Positions 22,106 to 29,988 of a stretch of DNA of 34,687 nt are shown piece by piece. Position 1 is the first letter of the stretch; every line of letters begins with the position of its first letter. Source of the DNA: an uncultured Saprospiraceae bacterium (lineage in GTDB: Bacteria; Bacteroidota; Bacteroidia; Chitinophagales; Saprospiraceae); the NCBI GenBank assembly GCA_938018185.1, contig CALIIW010000038.1, forward strand, positions 1 through 34,687, read 5' to 3'. The position numbers and the translations under genes are program-made. The notes beneath the pieces are model-generated. The model ran no database searches. It was given only the letters and a program-made list of their open reading frames with translations, and was not told the origin of the DNA.

Positions 22106-22173
22106 ACCTTAAGTGACAATATATAGGCTAAAAAGTCTAAAAAGTAATTTATAAACCTAAAAACAGTAAAAAA

Positions 22174-22878
22174 ATGGGTGGTTCATATATAATTTATATG
22201 GTAATGGGAGGTGTCTTATCAATGATAGGCGCTTTTGTTAGCAAAAAACTTCAGTCAAAATTCCAAACTTATTCACAAGTTCCTTTAAGTAATGGAATGA
22301 CAGGAAAGGAAGTAGCTGAAAATATGTTGGCTCATTATGGCATACATGACGTTAAAGTCGTCCCTCATAGTGGTTCTCTTACGGATCATTATAATCCTAA
22401 AACAAAAACAATCGCATTAAGCGAACCAGTATATAATGCAAAAACAGTTGCAGCAGCAGCAGTCGCAGCACATGAATGTGGACATGCTGTTCAACATGAC
22501 ACGCAGTATGCTTGGTTGCAGATGAGATCAGCTATTGTACCAATTGTTCAAGTTGCTTCGAAAGCGCAACAATATTTAATGATGTTTGCTTTGGGTGCCG
22601 TCGGTATGATGGGTGCAGCAGGATCATGGTTGTTGTTTGCAGTAGTAATTGCCTTTGGTGTAACCGCCTTATTTAGTTTTATTACTTTACCTGTCGAGTT
22701 TGATGCAAGTAAAAGAGCTTTGGTCTATTTAGATGAATCTGGAATTACAGGACCAGATGCAGAATATGATGGTGCAAAAGATGCTTTACATTGGGCAGCA
22801 ATGACTTATGTAGCAGCAGCCTTAAGTGCACTTGTTTATTTCTTGTTTTTCTTAATGCGTTATGCAGCTTCTAAGTAA
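22174..22878 (+). CDS. YugP-type membrane zinc metallopeptidase
   Basis: The 234-residue protein has an N-terminal membrane segment (about 5-22), a catalytic HECGH (100-104, in AAHECGHAVQH) and two to three further membrane segments (about 134-165 and 210-228). A downstream Glu in LPVEFDASKRA is the likely third zinc ligand. This layout and length fit the YugP / putative neutral zinc metallopeptidase family (Peptidase M48-like, Zn_peptidase_2). The family is widespread, with no firmly assigned substrate. The start at 22174 is supported by the hydrophobic MGGSYIIYMVMGG N-terminus. A strong terminator follows, closing the serS unit. Confidence 0.9.
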   Translation: MGGSYIIYMVMGGVLSMIGAFVSKKLQSKFQTYSQVPLSNGMTGKEVAENMLAHYGIHDVKVVPHSGSLTDHYNPKTKTIALSEPVYNAKTVAAAAVAAHECGHAVQHDTQYAWLQMRSAIVPIVQVASKAQQYLMMFALGAVGMMGAAGSWLLFAVVIAFGVTALFSFITLPVEFDASKRALVYLDESGITGPDAEYDGAKDALHWAAMTYVAAALSALVYFLFFLMRYAASK

Positions 22879-22901
22879 TTATTAAATCAACATAAAATAG
22901 A

Positions 22902-22935
22902 AAGTCGCTAGCAGTTGCTAGCGACTTTTTTTTTT
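22902..22935 (+). terminator. Rho-independent terminator after the metallopeptidase gene
   Basis: The arms 22902-22913 and 22916-22927 pair perfectly over 12 bp (the innermost pairs must open to make a loop) and run into ten T (22926-22935). It lies about 23 nt after the stop codon. Confidence 0.92.
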
Positions 22936-23014
22936 GCCAAAGGCGAGTATTAGATTTTTTATAAATAATTTATTTATTTTTTAGAAATAACCAATGATAT
23001 ATTAGAAATTAATT

Positions 23015-23022
23015 TAATTTTG
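23015..23022 (+). promoter_or_regulatory. Candidate -7 box for the PIN-like gene (taattttg)
   Basis: This is an exact TAnnTTTG match, 74 nt before the ATG at 23097 and downstream of the preceding terminator. No -33 TTTG is seen at the normal distance. Confidence 0.35.
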
Positions 23023-23096
23023 TACCCCGCGCATATCGCACCTCATTCCACAAACCGTAAATTTTTAATCTTACTTTTTAACCAGACCACACGAGC

Positions 23097-23777
23097 ATGA
23101 ATAGCCATATTCAAAGGTACTTCTTTATCGAGTACGAAGATTTAAAACAAATAAAATTTAGGAAACTTGAAAAGGTTTGCGACAAAATATTCGTGCTTAT
23201 AAAGGATGAAATAGAATCAGTTCCTTTTAAACTGGTTAAGCAAATTCAAAATTTAGGGAAAAATGCTCGCTGGATTGCAGTTAGCAGCAAATCTAGTTTT
23301 GCTGTTGGACACTCCATGGCTTTTCTAATGGGGCAAATGCATGAAAAAGAAGATAGTGAAATTGAATTTGCCATACTTTCTAACAAAGAAGAGTATGACA
23401 ATTTGGTCGACTTTATCAATTTTGAAGGTAGGTCTTGTATGCGGGTTAAAACCAAAAAGAAAAAAGAAGGAAAGGATACCATCAATATGTCTCATTTTCA
23501 AAATGATATCCAAAACAAGAAAGATATTTTCGATTCTCAAATCGAACACGGTAATTCTGAAGTTGATCATAAAATGATCTCAAAAACAGCCAAAAATACA
23601 ATCAAAAGATTAATTGATTCTGGCAATAGGCCTTCCGAACTTTCTTTGTTAAAAAATTATATTTTAACAAATAATAGCGGGAAAGGCGTTGCAGATTATA
23701 TAGAATTAATCATTGAACACCTAGAAGAATTAAACGAAATCGAAATAAACAAAGACGAGGTTATTTATAACTTCTAA
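23097..23777 (+). CDS. PIN-like domain protein with degenerate catalytic residues
   Basis: From memory of the family, the 226-residue protein matches the layout of bacterial PIN-like (NYN-type) proteins: a first strand FFIEYEDL (9-16, where the family has IDYEN), VPFKLVKQIQNLGKNARWI (42-60), AVGHSMAFLMGQ (69-80, family ALDFHIAFYLGE) and ILSNKEEYDNLV (93-104, family SKDTGFDPLI). The C-terminal part (about 167-226: RPSELSLLKNYIL, then EIEINKDEVIYNF) resembles the small C-terminal domain of the same proteins. At three expected acidic positions it has Glu12, Gly71 and Lys97; Asp101 is kept. This suggests loss of nuclease activity, or a shifted role. A Lys-rich linker (118-126) sits between the domains. 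It lies 95 nt upstream of frr. Remote-homology assignment; moderate confidence. Confidence 0.6.
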   Translation: MNSHIQRYFFIEYEDLKQIKFRKLEKVCDKIFVLIKDEIESVPFKLVKQIQNLGKNARWIAVSSKSSFAVGHSMAFLMGQMHEKEDSEIEFAILSNKEEYDNLVDFINFEGRSCMRVKTKKKKEGKDTINMSHFQNDIQNKKDIFDSQIEHGNSEVDHKMISKTAKNTIKRLIDSGNRPSELSLLKNYILTNNSGKGVADYIELIIEHLEELNEIEINKDEVIYNF

Positions 23778-23872
23778 TTCAAATTTCTTCAACCATTTGT
23801 CAGATAATTGTGTTTTATAATTAAGATTCATTATTTTATCTTAAATTTAATATTAGAACAAAACATACTGAC

Positions 23873-24436
23873 ATGTCTCAAGAAGTAGATGACTTTATAG
23901 ATAGTGGCAAAGAATCAATGAATGCCACAATTGCTCACTTGCAAAAAGAACTAAGCAAGATCCGAGCAGGAAAAGCCTCTCCAGCCATACTGGAAGGGCT
24001 AATGGTTGATTATTATGGTACGCCAACTGCTATTTCTCAAGTTGCTAACATCAGTGCTCCTGACTCTAAAACAATAGCTATTCAGCCTTGGGAGAAAAAA
24101 TTATTAGGAGATATTGAACAGGCAATTTTTAAAGCAAATCTTGGTTTGACTCCAATGAATGATGGCGAATTTGTTAGAATTACCATGCCTCCAATGACAG
24201 AAGAGCGAAGAATTCAACTGGTAAAACAATCTAAATCTGCTGGTGAAGATGCGAAGGTTAGTCTGCGTCAAACCAGACAAAAAATAATGGATTTTATAAA
24301 GAAAGCCGTTAAAGATGGCTATCCTGAAGATATGGGTAAAACAATGGAAGATTCTGTCCAAGGAATGGTTAAAGGATTTGGTGAAAATATTGACAACATT
24401 ATCAAATCTAAAGAGGATGATATAATGAAAGTATAA
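23873..24436 (+). CDS. frr: Ribosome recycling factor
   Basis: The 187 residues are the usual length for RRF. Diagnostic stretches are ELSKIRAGKASPAILEGLMVDYYGTPTAISQVANI (about 25-60), IQPWEKKLLGDIEQAI and PPMTEERRIQLVKQSKSAGEDAKVSLRQ, followed by the C-terminal helix. Known role: works with EF-G to split post-termination ribosomes. In many bacteria frr follows pyrH, but here it follows the PIN-like gene instead. The msrB start codon lies only 3 nt after its stop, so frr heads a tight frr-msrB-MOSC cluster. Confidence 0.97.
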   Translation: MSQEVDDFIDSGKESMNATIAHLQKELSKIRAGKASPAILEGLMVDYYGTPTAISQVANISAPDSKTIAIQPWEKKLLGDIEQAIFKANLGLTPMNDGEFVRITMPPMTEERRIQLVKQSKSAGEDAKVSLRQTRQKIMDFIKKAVKDGYPEDMGKTMEDSVQGMVKGFGENIDNIIKSKEDDIMKV

Positions 24437-24439
24437 GAC

Positions 24440-24799
24440 ATGAAAAAAAATGAGTTGACTGCAGAAGAAGCATATGTAATTCTCCAAAAAGGAACGGAAA
24501 GGGCTTTTACTGGAGAATATAATGACCATGATGCACCTGGTCTTTACTTATGTAAACAATGCGATACGCCTTTATATACTTCAGAAACAAAATTCAATTC
24601 TCATTGTGGCTGGCCCTCTTTTGATGATGAAATTGAGGGAGCTGTAGAAAGAGTGCCTGATGCAGATGGTCGACGAGTAGAAATTGTTTGTAATAATTGC
24701 AAAGGACATTTAGGTCACGTCTTTGAGGGAGAAAGATTGACAGAAAAAAACATGAGACATTGTGTTAACTCGATCTCTTTAAATTTTAAACCGCAATAG
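24440..24799 (+). CDS. msrB: Methionine-R-sulfoxide reductase MsrB
   Basis: The 119-residue protein is a compact MsrB domain. It has two zinc CxxC pairs (Cys38/Cys41 in LCKQC, Cys84/Cys87 in VCNNC), the [10 protein letters not shown] motif (54-63), [10 protein letters not shown] (89-98) and the catalytic Cys108 in [10 protein letters not shown]. Known role: thiol-dependent reduction of methionine-R-sulfoxide in proteins. It has no signal peptide, so it acts in the cytosol. It starts 3 nt after frr and ends 3 nt before the MOSC start, in the same frame as the MOSC gene. Confidence 0.93.
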   Translation: MKKNELTAEEAYVILQKGTERAFTGEYNDHDAPGLYLCKQCDTPLYTSETKFNSHCGWPSFDDEIEGAVERVPDADGRRVEIVCNNCKGHLGHVFEGERLTEKNMRHCVNSISLNFKPQ

Positions 24800-24802
24800 A
24801 AT

Positions 24803-25285
24803 TTGTCCAATCTAAAAAAGACTTTAAATACCTTACCCCAAAAAGGTGTTATCGAATGGATTGGATTACGTCCTGCCAAAAAAAAAGATCTAGTTCCTGT
24901 TAACGAAGCAGAGATTGATGTCAAAGTTGGTCTCATTGGGGATCATTTTAAGTCTATTAGGAAGAAAAGACAAATTACTTTGATTCAAAAGGAGCATCTT
25001 GCTTTTGTTTCTAAAGCCATGAATAAAACAAAGGAAGAAATATCTTTCTTAACTCGGCGAAATATTGTTGTTTCCAATCTCAATCTTTTAGCACTCAAAC
25101 AAAAACAATTCAAATTAGGCGACGAAGTGATTCTTGAATTTACAGATCCATGTCATCCCTGTTCAAGAATGGAAGAAAACCTCGGAGCGGGCGGTTTGAA
25201 TGCAATGCGCGGACATGGTGGAATTTGTGCAAAAGTAATTCAGGGAGGAACAATTAAACTTGGGGATGTTATAGTTGCCTGTTAA
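24803..25285 (+). CDS. MOSC-domain protein
   Basis: The start is most likely TTG at 24803: the frame is closed by the msrB TAG at 24797-24799, and the next ATG (about residue 73) would cut the domain. The 160 residues match a small MOSC protein: VEWIGLRPxxKK-like opening (GVIEWIGLRPAKKKDLVPV), VGLIGDHF (about 42-49), the RRNIVVSNLNLLAL stretch, and the conserved Cys in DPCHPCSRME (Cys117 and Cys120), then GGICAKVIQGG. Family knowledge: MOSC domains relate to molybdenum-cofactor sulfurase and to sulfur carriers or reductases such as YiiM. The exact substrate is unknown. It converges on the sterol-desaturase-type gene with a 2-nt gap. Confidence 0.88.
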   Translation: MSNLKKTLNTLPQKGVIEWIGLRPAKKKDLVPVNEAEIDVKVGLIGDHFKSIRKKRQITLIQKEHLAFVSKAMNKTKEEISFLTRRNIVVSNLNLLALKQKQFKLGDEVILEFTDPCHPCSRMEENLGAGGLNAMRGHGGICAKVIQGGTIKLGDVIVAC

Positions 25286-25287
25286 GG

Positions 25288-26517
25288 CTAAATTGGTGTT
25301 TCAATTTGAATGTTTCTTCTTTCCAAGTACATAAAAATTACCACACTAATCATAGCTAAAATAAATAGAACATAGCATACCGCAATTGGTATTAGATTCA
25401 AAACTCCTAGGTAGAAGGCAATTAATGGGAGTAAGATTAAACGCAGTACTTCAAAAAATTTGAAATATTTTGTCGGCGTTTCAAAAATTAAACCAAAAGA
25501 AATAGTGGTCCACATAATCCAAAAAGCGTAAGATAACTTCATGCCCATGCTCATGTGTTTTTCAATAAAAAAGAAAGCAGGCACAATAGCGAGAAGAATC
25601 AGAAATTGAAATATAACGTAGCCATTCATCTTGTTTGCAATTTGGCGATCGTATTTTTTATAATCCTTTTCTGGTAGACTAGGCAACTCGTAGCCACCTA
25701 GATAATCCGGTTTCCAACCAGGTGGTTTAAAAAGTATTTTCATCCCATCTGAAATAGAGCGACTCTTTGAAAGAAGTTTTCCAAGATCAAAGTAATGTGC
25801 AAAATTTGCATAGAGAGGATTCCAGCTTTTCAGGGGAACCGTAATGCCGTAAGTAGGCCGTTCTGCTTCTTGGATAAAAGTCCCAAATAACCTATCCCAA
25901 ACTATAAAAACTCCAGCAAAATTTTTGTCAAGGTATTTTGGGTCTCTTCCATGGTGTACCCGATGATGTGAAGGCGTATTAAAAATAGCTTCAAACCAAG
26001 CGTACATTTTGTTTATATGTTCTGTATGAATCCAAAACTGGTAAAGTAGATTTAGCCCGGCAACCAATACAAAAACTTTTGGATCAAATCCCATCAATGC
26101 AAGAGGGAGAAAGAAAGGAAAACCCCAAATAAAACCTGTAGACGTCTGGCGCAAAGCCACTGAAAGATTAAAATCTTCAGACTGATGGTGTACGACATGT
26201 CCTCCCCAAAACAAACTAATGGTATGTGCCATGCGATGCTCCCAATAATAGGCCAAATCATATAGCACAAACAAGAGTGCAAAAGTCATCCAGTTATTCG
26301 GCAAATGATAAAAGGCAAATTGATTGTATATGAAAACATAAATTCCAACTTTAATCACTGAGAAGAAAGCACCCGAGACTTGTTGTAAGGTACCCGTACT
26401 AATATTCGTGATCGCATCATTTAGTCGATAAGTTTTGCGCTTGCTTATAGACTCATAAATGAGTTCTATAGCCATTAATGTGAAAAAAATTGGTATGGCA
26501 TATATGACTACTGACAC
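25288..26517 (-). CDS. Sterol desaturase / fatty acid hydroxylase family membrane protein (AGMO-like)
   Basis: The 409-residue multi-span membrane protein carries the histidine motifs of the di-iron family: HRMAH (94-98), HVVHH (107-111), HTEH (164-167) and HHRVHH (184-189). The hydrophobic stretches before and between the boxes, and a further hydrophobic C-terminal region (about 295-400), predict several helices. The extended C-terminus and the motif spacing resemble alkylglycerol monooxygenase-like members, which hydroxylate ether-lipid alkyl chains. That specific activity is inference; only the superfamily is secure. It is divergent from a membrane-anchored alpha/beta hydrolase, 105 nt apart, so both may act on lipids. 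Confidence 0.9.
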   Translation of the reverse strand: MSVVIYAIPIFFTLMAIELIYESISKRKTYRLNDAITNISTGTLQQVSGAFFSVIKVGIYVFIYNQFAFYHLPNNWMTFALLFVLYDLAYYWEHRMAHTISLFWGGHVVHHQSEDFNLSVALRQTSTGFIWGFPFFLPLALMGFDPKVFVLVAGLNLLYQFWIHTEHINKMYAWFEAIFNTPSHHRVHHGRDPKYLDKNFAGVFIVWDRLFGTFIQEAERPTYGITVPLKSWNPLYANFAHYFDLGKLLSKSRSISDGMKILFKPPGWKPDYLGGYELPSLPEKDYKKYDRQIANKMNGYVIFQFLILLAIVPAFFFIEKHMSMGMKLSYAFWIMWTTISFGLIFETPTKYFKFFEVLRLILLPLIAFYLGVLNLIPIAVCYVLFILAMISVVIFMYLERRNIQIETPI

Positions 26518-26600
26518 TTCCGTTTATTTTATTATCAACTAAGATACAATCAATTATACAAGTTTTGACTTACAAAGTTTACTTTTGAACAAATTGCTTT

Positions 26601-26608
26601 TAGCTTTG
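26601..26608 (+). promoter_or_regulatory. Candidate -7 box (tagctttg) for the alpha/beta hydrolase gene
   Basis: This is an exact TAnnTTTG match 14 nt before the TTG start at 26623. A near -33 element (ttta, 26578-26581) lies 19 nt upstream. If it is used, the mRNA leader would be only about ten nt. Confidence 0.4.
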
Positions 26609-26622
26609 AGAAAATACTCACT

Positions 26623-27612
26623 TTGAAGAAACTATTTTTATTCATACTTACTCTTATCATTGTGATGACTCTAGTGTATCTTCTAGGACCTCGTGTGCAA
26701 TATGACAAGATTAATTTGTCCATAGAAAAATTGGATCTTGTTATTGAACAGCTCGAAACTTACCTTAAAGAAAAAGAATCTAAAGTCAAATACTTAAAAC
26801 CAGATAATGAATCTAGAATTATTTGGGCCAACGAAAAAAATCAAGTTAGCGAATATGCTGTCGTTTATCTTCATGGATTTTCTGCGTCTCCAATGGAGAG
26901 TAAACCCATTCACCTAGATTTTGCCAATAGATTCAATTGCAATATGTACCTACATAGGATAGATGGTCATGGCTTGGATAATGTGGAAAGCTTTGTAGAT
27001 GCGCAACCTTCGGATTGGATCGATTCCGCAAGAGAGGCTATAGCGATTGGAAATATTATCGGCAAAAAAGTTATCCTGATGTCTTGTTCAACTGGTTCAA
27101 CCTTAGCAGTACCGCTTGCTGCTGAAAATCCAAAGCTGGTAGATGCCCAGATCATGTTATCTCCAAATTTTGCAGTTTATGATTCTAAGGCTAAATTATT
27201 AACAGGACCTTGGGGAAAACAAATAGCAAGAAAAATACAAGGGTCAAATTATCGAAATCTTGGCTTACCAGAGCCTTGTCATAAATACTGGACGATGCGT
27301 TATAGGCTGGAAGGTATTTTCGCCATGCAAGGTTTGATCGATCAAGCTATAAAACCGGACTACTTTAAAAAATTGACACATCCGACTTTCATGGGGTTTT
27401 ATTATAAAAGTGAAGAAGCCTCAGATCATGTTATTTCCACAGAAGCGATTCGTAATTATTTCGAAATGCTACCTGGTGAAAATAATGTGCTCAAAGAATT
27501 CAAAAATGTGGGGGCTCATGTGATCGCCTCAGAATGCCAGTCAAAAGATTTGAATGAGGTACAAACTGCCTTGTGGAATTTTGCAGAAGAGCAAATTGGA
27601 TTGTCTTACTGA
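26623..27612 (+). CDS. Membrane-anchored alpha/beta hydrolase (lipase/esterase-like)
   Basis: The start is TTG at 26623, needed to include the N-terminal membrane anchor (about 3-21, LFLFILTLIIVMTLVYLL). The 329-residue protein then shows an alpha/beta-hydrolase fold: oxyanion segment YLHGFSASP (82-90), DGHGLD (114-119), nucleophile elbow SCSTG (Ser156), Asp in EEASDHVIS (about 270) and His in GAHVIAS (about 302). The elbow starts with Ser where GxSxG is usual. The lid/cap region lies around 165-250. Family knowledge: relatives include monoacylglycerol-lipase-type and carboxylesterase enzymes. Its substrate is unknown. Being divergent from the AGMO-like gene suggests, but does not show, a shared lipid pathway. 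Confidence 0.82.
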   Translation: MKKLFLFILTLIIVMTLVYLLGPRVQYDKINLSIEKLDLVIEQLETYLKEKESKVKYLKPDNESRIIWANEKNQVSEYAVVYLHGFSASPMESKPIHLDFANRFNCNMYLHRIDGHGLDNVESFVDAQPSDWIDSAREAIAIGNIIGKKVILMSCSTGSTLAVPLAAENPKLVDAQIMLSPNFAVYDSKAKLLTGPWGKQIARKIQGSNYRNLGLPEPCHKYWTMRYRLEGIFAMQGLIDQAIKPDYFKKLTHPTFMGFYYKSEEASDHVISTEAIRNYFEMLPGENNVLKEFKNVGAHVIASECQSKDLNEVQTALWNFAEEQIGLSY

Positions 27613-27640
27613 TTAGCGGTATTCAGAAGTAAGCCCAAAA

Positions 27641-27653
27641 ACGCCAGAGGCGT
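27641..27653. repeat. Short inverted repeat (acgcc-aga-ggcgt) in a possible dispersed intergenic element
   Basis: Five-base arms flank AGA in the intergenic region between the convergent hydrolase and permease genes. The neighbouring sequence (gtgacattattgtag) resembles a repeated intergenic motif I recall from Bacteroidota genomes. The rest of the gap (27613-27732) has a second weak inverted repeat (about 27669-27692). Recognition is from memory and was not tested. Confidence 0.4.
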
Positions 27654-27732
27654 GACATTATTGTAGCCATCAAAAGTTGATTTTCAATGGTTTAAGTATT
27701 ATCCGACAATCCTTGATGAATAAGACCTAATT

Positions 27733-29103
27733 CTAATTTGACAGCGTCTCCGAAATATCCGTACTCGAAGCTTTAAATGCAGGTAATATAGAAGCCACTA
27801 ATCCTATGAGCAAGACCACTCCTAAGACAAACCATTCTTCCTTCAACCACATCCAAGGGGTGAAACTATATCGGTAGGAAGCCTCTAATCGTTCTCCCAA
27901 CATATACATCGCAAAATGTCCAAAGAAGACACCAATTAGGTAACCAAGTAAGGCTAGGAATAAACCTTCTATAATGATCAAAGAAAATAAGGTGTTTCTA
28001 GATCCACCCATTACTCTGATCAATGCCAACTCATATTTTCTTCCTCTTAAGGAAGAGAATAGCGAGATAAAAAGACTAATGGCAGAAACCAATATTATAG
28101 CCGCAGCTAAGAGTTTTAATACATCAGATCCAGTGCCCATCATATCTCTGACCCTGTTGATCTGCCAAGCTGGTTGCGCAGCCATGAGGTCTGTATTTTC
28201 ATTTATGCTTCGAGGAAAGTTTAAAGCCATAACTCCTTTACTTTTGAATTGTAATAAAAGAGATGTTATGTCCTTGTCTACTGCATCCGCCAAATTGAAA
28301 TTTGCTTTTTGTTTAGCTGGGGAAGTTTGTGTAGATCCTGGAGGTGCTGCTTCAGAATCTTGTAAGGCAATTTTATTTCCATGGTCGTGTCCCTCATGAT
28401 CGTGTCCCTCATGATCGTGCCCCTCATGATCGTGCCCCTCATGGTCATCATCTCCATGTTCATGATCTCCATGATCATGGTCATGTACTGCCCAAATGGT
28501 GGGTGTATTACAAAGAATCAATTGATCTAGCACGGTTGCTGAAGATTCTATAATACCAACTACTTTGAATTTTTGTCCATGGTCATGCACATTCATTCCA
28601 TCATCTACCAGACCGTGAGAACTAAAAAATTTATCCCCAATTTTCAATCCTTCTTTTTTGGCAACAAAGCTACCAATGGTAACATCGTAATCAGATTCAA
28701 AAACTTTGCCGGTGGCGATTTTACCCTTATACAAATCTATAAATTCAGGCACTGTGCCAACGATTCTAAATGACTTGTAATTATCTCCCAATGAGAGTGG
28801 AATTGCTTTCTTGACAACAGGGTGTTTCGGATTTAAAAAGGGCTTAATAGATTTAACTGGAATGTTTCCAGTAGGTGAATCAATGTGGTACATGTTGCAA
28901 AGTATCATTTGCATTGGGCTTCCTTTAGCACCAATAACGCAATCGATTTTTGCCAAGTTATTTTCAAAATTATTTTCTACTTGCTTATTGAGTAAAAGTA
29001 AAAAGACTACCAAGCCAACGCCTAAGCCAAACAACATCAAACTCAATAACATAGCCAATGGCTTGCTGATTAAGTTCTTCCATGCTAGTTTGAATATATT
29101 CAT
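27733..29103 (-). CDS. ABC transporter permease (FtsX/MacB-like) with a His-rich extracytoplasmic tract
   Basis: The 456-residue protein has four membrane helices: about 16-38, then 329-352, 374-397 and 424-445. Between the first and second is a large extracytoplasmic domain, as in FtsX/LolC/MacB-type permeases. Residues 52-81 contain IDCVIGAKGSPMQMILCNMY and then HIDSPTGNI, conserved in a subgroup found in Gammaproteobacteria next to zinc-responsive genes (as I recall, V. cholerae zrg and P. aeruginosa PA4063-PA4066 loci). Residues about 207-241 form a tract of His, Asp, Glu and Gly with repeats of GHDHE, likely to bind a metal such as zinc. The ATPase gene overlaps by 4 nt upstream. Metal role is inference. 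Confidence 0.88.
   Translation of the reverse strand: MNIFKLAWKNLISKPLAMLLSLMLFGLGVGLVVFLLLLNKQVENNFENNLAKIDCVIGAKGSPMQMILCNMYHIDSPTGNIPVKSIKPFLNPKHPVVKKAIPLSLGDNYKSFRIVGTVPEFIDLYKGKIATGKVFESDYDVTIGSFVAKKEGLKIGDKFFSSHGLVDDGMNVHDHGQKFKVVGIIESSATVLDQLILCNTPTIWAVHDHDHGDHEHGDDDHEGHDHEGHDHEGHDHEGHDHGNKIALQDSEAAPPGSTQTSPAKQKANFNLADAVDKDITSLLLQFKSKGVMALNFPRSINENTDLMAAQPAWQINRVRDMMGTGSDVLKLLAAAIILVSAISLFISLFSSLRGRKYELALIRVMGGSRNTLFSLIIIEGLFLALLGYLIGVFFGHFAMYMLGERLEASYRYSFTPWMWLKEEWFVLGVVLLIGLVASILPAFKASSTDISETLSN
28380..28439. repeat. 15-bp tandem repeat encoding the GHDHE units
   Basis: Four consecutive 15-nt units occur at 28380-28394, 28395-28409, 28410-28424 and 28425-28439, differing at two positions (catgatcgtgcccct type), followed by a degenerate fifth. 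They encode five-residue His-rich units in the permease gene. Because the unit is a multiple of three, gain or loss of copies keeps the frame. Confidence 0.9.
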
Positions 29104-29735
29104 AAGCTTTCTAGAATTATTTTATTAGTAAAATGTTCTTTCAGTCTCCCATCATGTGTTACAATCACAAGGGTCGCGTTGGTACTATTAGCTTGATGTT
29201 CCAAAAGTTTCAAAACTTCTTGACAGTTATGATCATCTAAAGCCGAAGTTGGTTCATCTGCAAAAATTACTTTTGGATTGTTGACCACCGCCCGGGCTAT
29301 CGATACTCTTTGTCGTTCTCCCTGACTAAGTTTCGAAGGCTTTGATTTGTTTTTATGTCCAAGGTTAAGACTTTTTAAGATGTTATTCACCTTAGATCTA
29401 TCCGTTTTAAGTCCTGCCATTTTCTGAGCAAGCAAAAGATTTTCTTCTACAGAAATGGCATCTATAAAATGAGGCGTTTGAAAAACAATTCCAATATTTC
29501 GCCCTCTGAAATCATCTTTTTTACCAGCAGCTAGGCTACCAAAAGAAGTGCCTGCAACGGTTAGATCCCCTTGCTTAATGGTTAGTAGTCCTGACAAGAG
29601 ATGGAGCAAGGTTGTTTTACCACAACCGGAGTTTCCTAGAATAAGAAAATGGGCACCCTGCGCTATATCTATATCAGGAAAGGTAATTTTTTTCTGCCCC
29701 TCGTAGGCGTATGTTAAGTTTGAACTTTTTATCAT
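29100..29735 (-). CDS. ABC transporter ATP-binding protein (LolD/MacB-type)
   Basis: The 211-residue ATPase is a single nucleotide-binding domain: Walker A GNSGCGKTT (34-42), Q-loop VFQTPHF (84-90), signature LSQGERQ (136-142), Walker B VIFADEPTSALDD (156-168) and the switch His in VIVTHD. The length and the missing second domain match the LolD/MacB/FtsE-type partner ATPases. It overlaps the permease gene by 4 nt (ATGA), so the two are translationally coupled and form a pair; a dimer of each would make the transporter. No periplasmic binding protein or adaptor gene lies in the window. Confidence 0.95.
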   Translation of the reverse strand: MIKSSNLTYAYEGQKKITFPDIDIAQGAHFLILGNSGCGKTTLLHLLSGLLTIKQGDLTVAGTSFGSLAAGKKDDFRGRNIGIVFQTPHFIDAISVEENLLLAQKMAGLKTDRSKVNNILKSLNLGHKNKSKPSKLSQGERQRVSIARAVVNNPKVIFADEPTSALDDHNCQEVLKLLEHQANSTNATLVIVTHDGRLKEHFTNKIILESL

Positions 29736-29988
29736 AGATTTTCAAAAGAATCCCAAAATAGAGCTTATAGACTAAAGAGTGAAATTAATACAGGAAGTTT
29801 TGAAGTTTCTTTAGACGGAAAATAGTTTAAATGCTGCAATTTTTGACTAAAAGAGGATTAATTTAACACTAAACCTTAAGCTTAGTAAACCTAACACTTA
29901 GTAAACTGACTTTTACTTTTCTGCTTCTCCTTTCGCCTTTTATCGCTTTCTACCCTATCTTTAAGCTACAAGAAACTAATAACAAAAG

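Noticed and set aside
28380-28454. Possible CRISPR array
   Set aside because: The repeats are adjacent with no spacers and lie inside a gene; they are a coding tandem repeat.
28278-28553. Met/Arg- or His/Asp-rich reading frames over the 15-bp repeats
   Set aside because: These are shadows of the tandem repeat in other frames of the permease gene.
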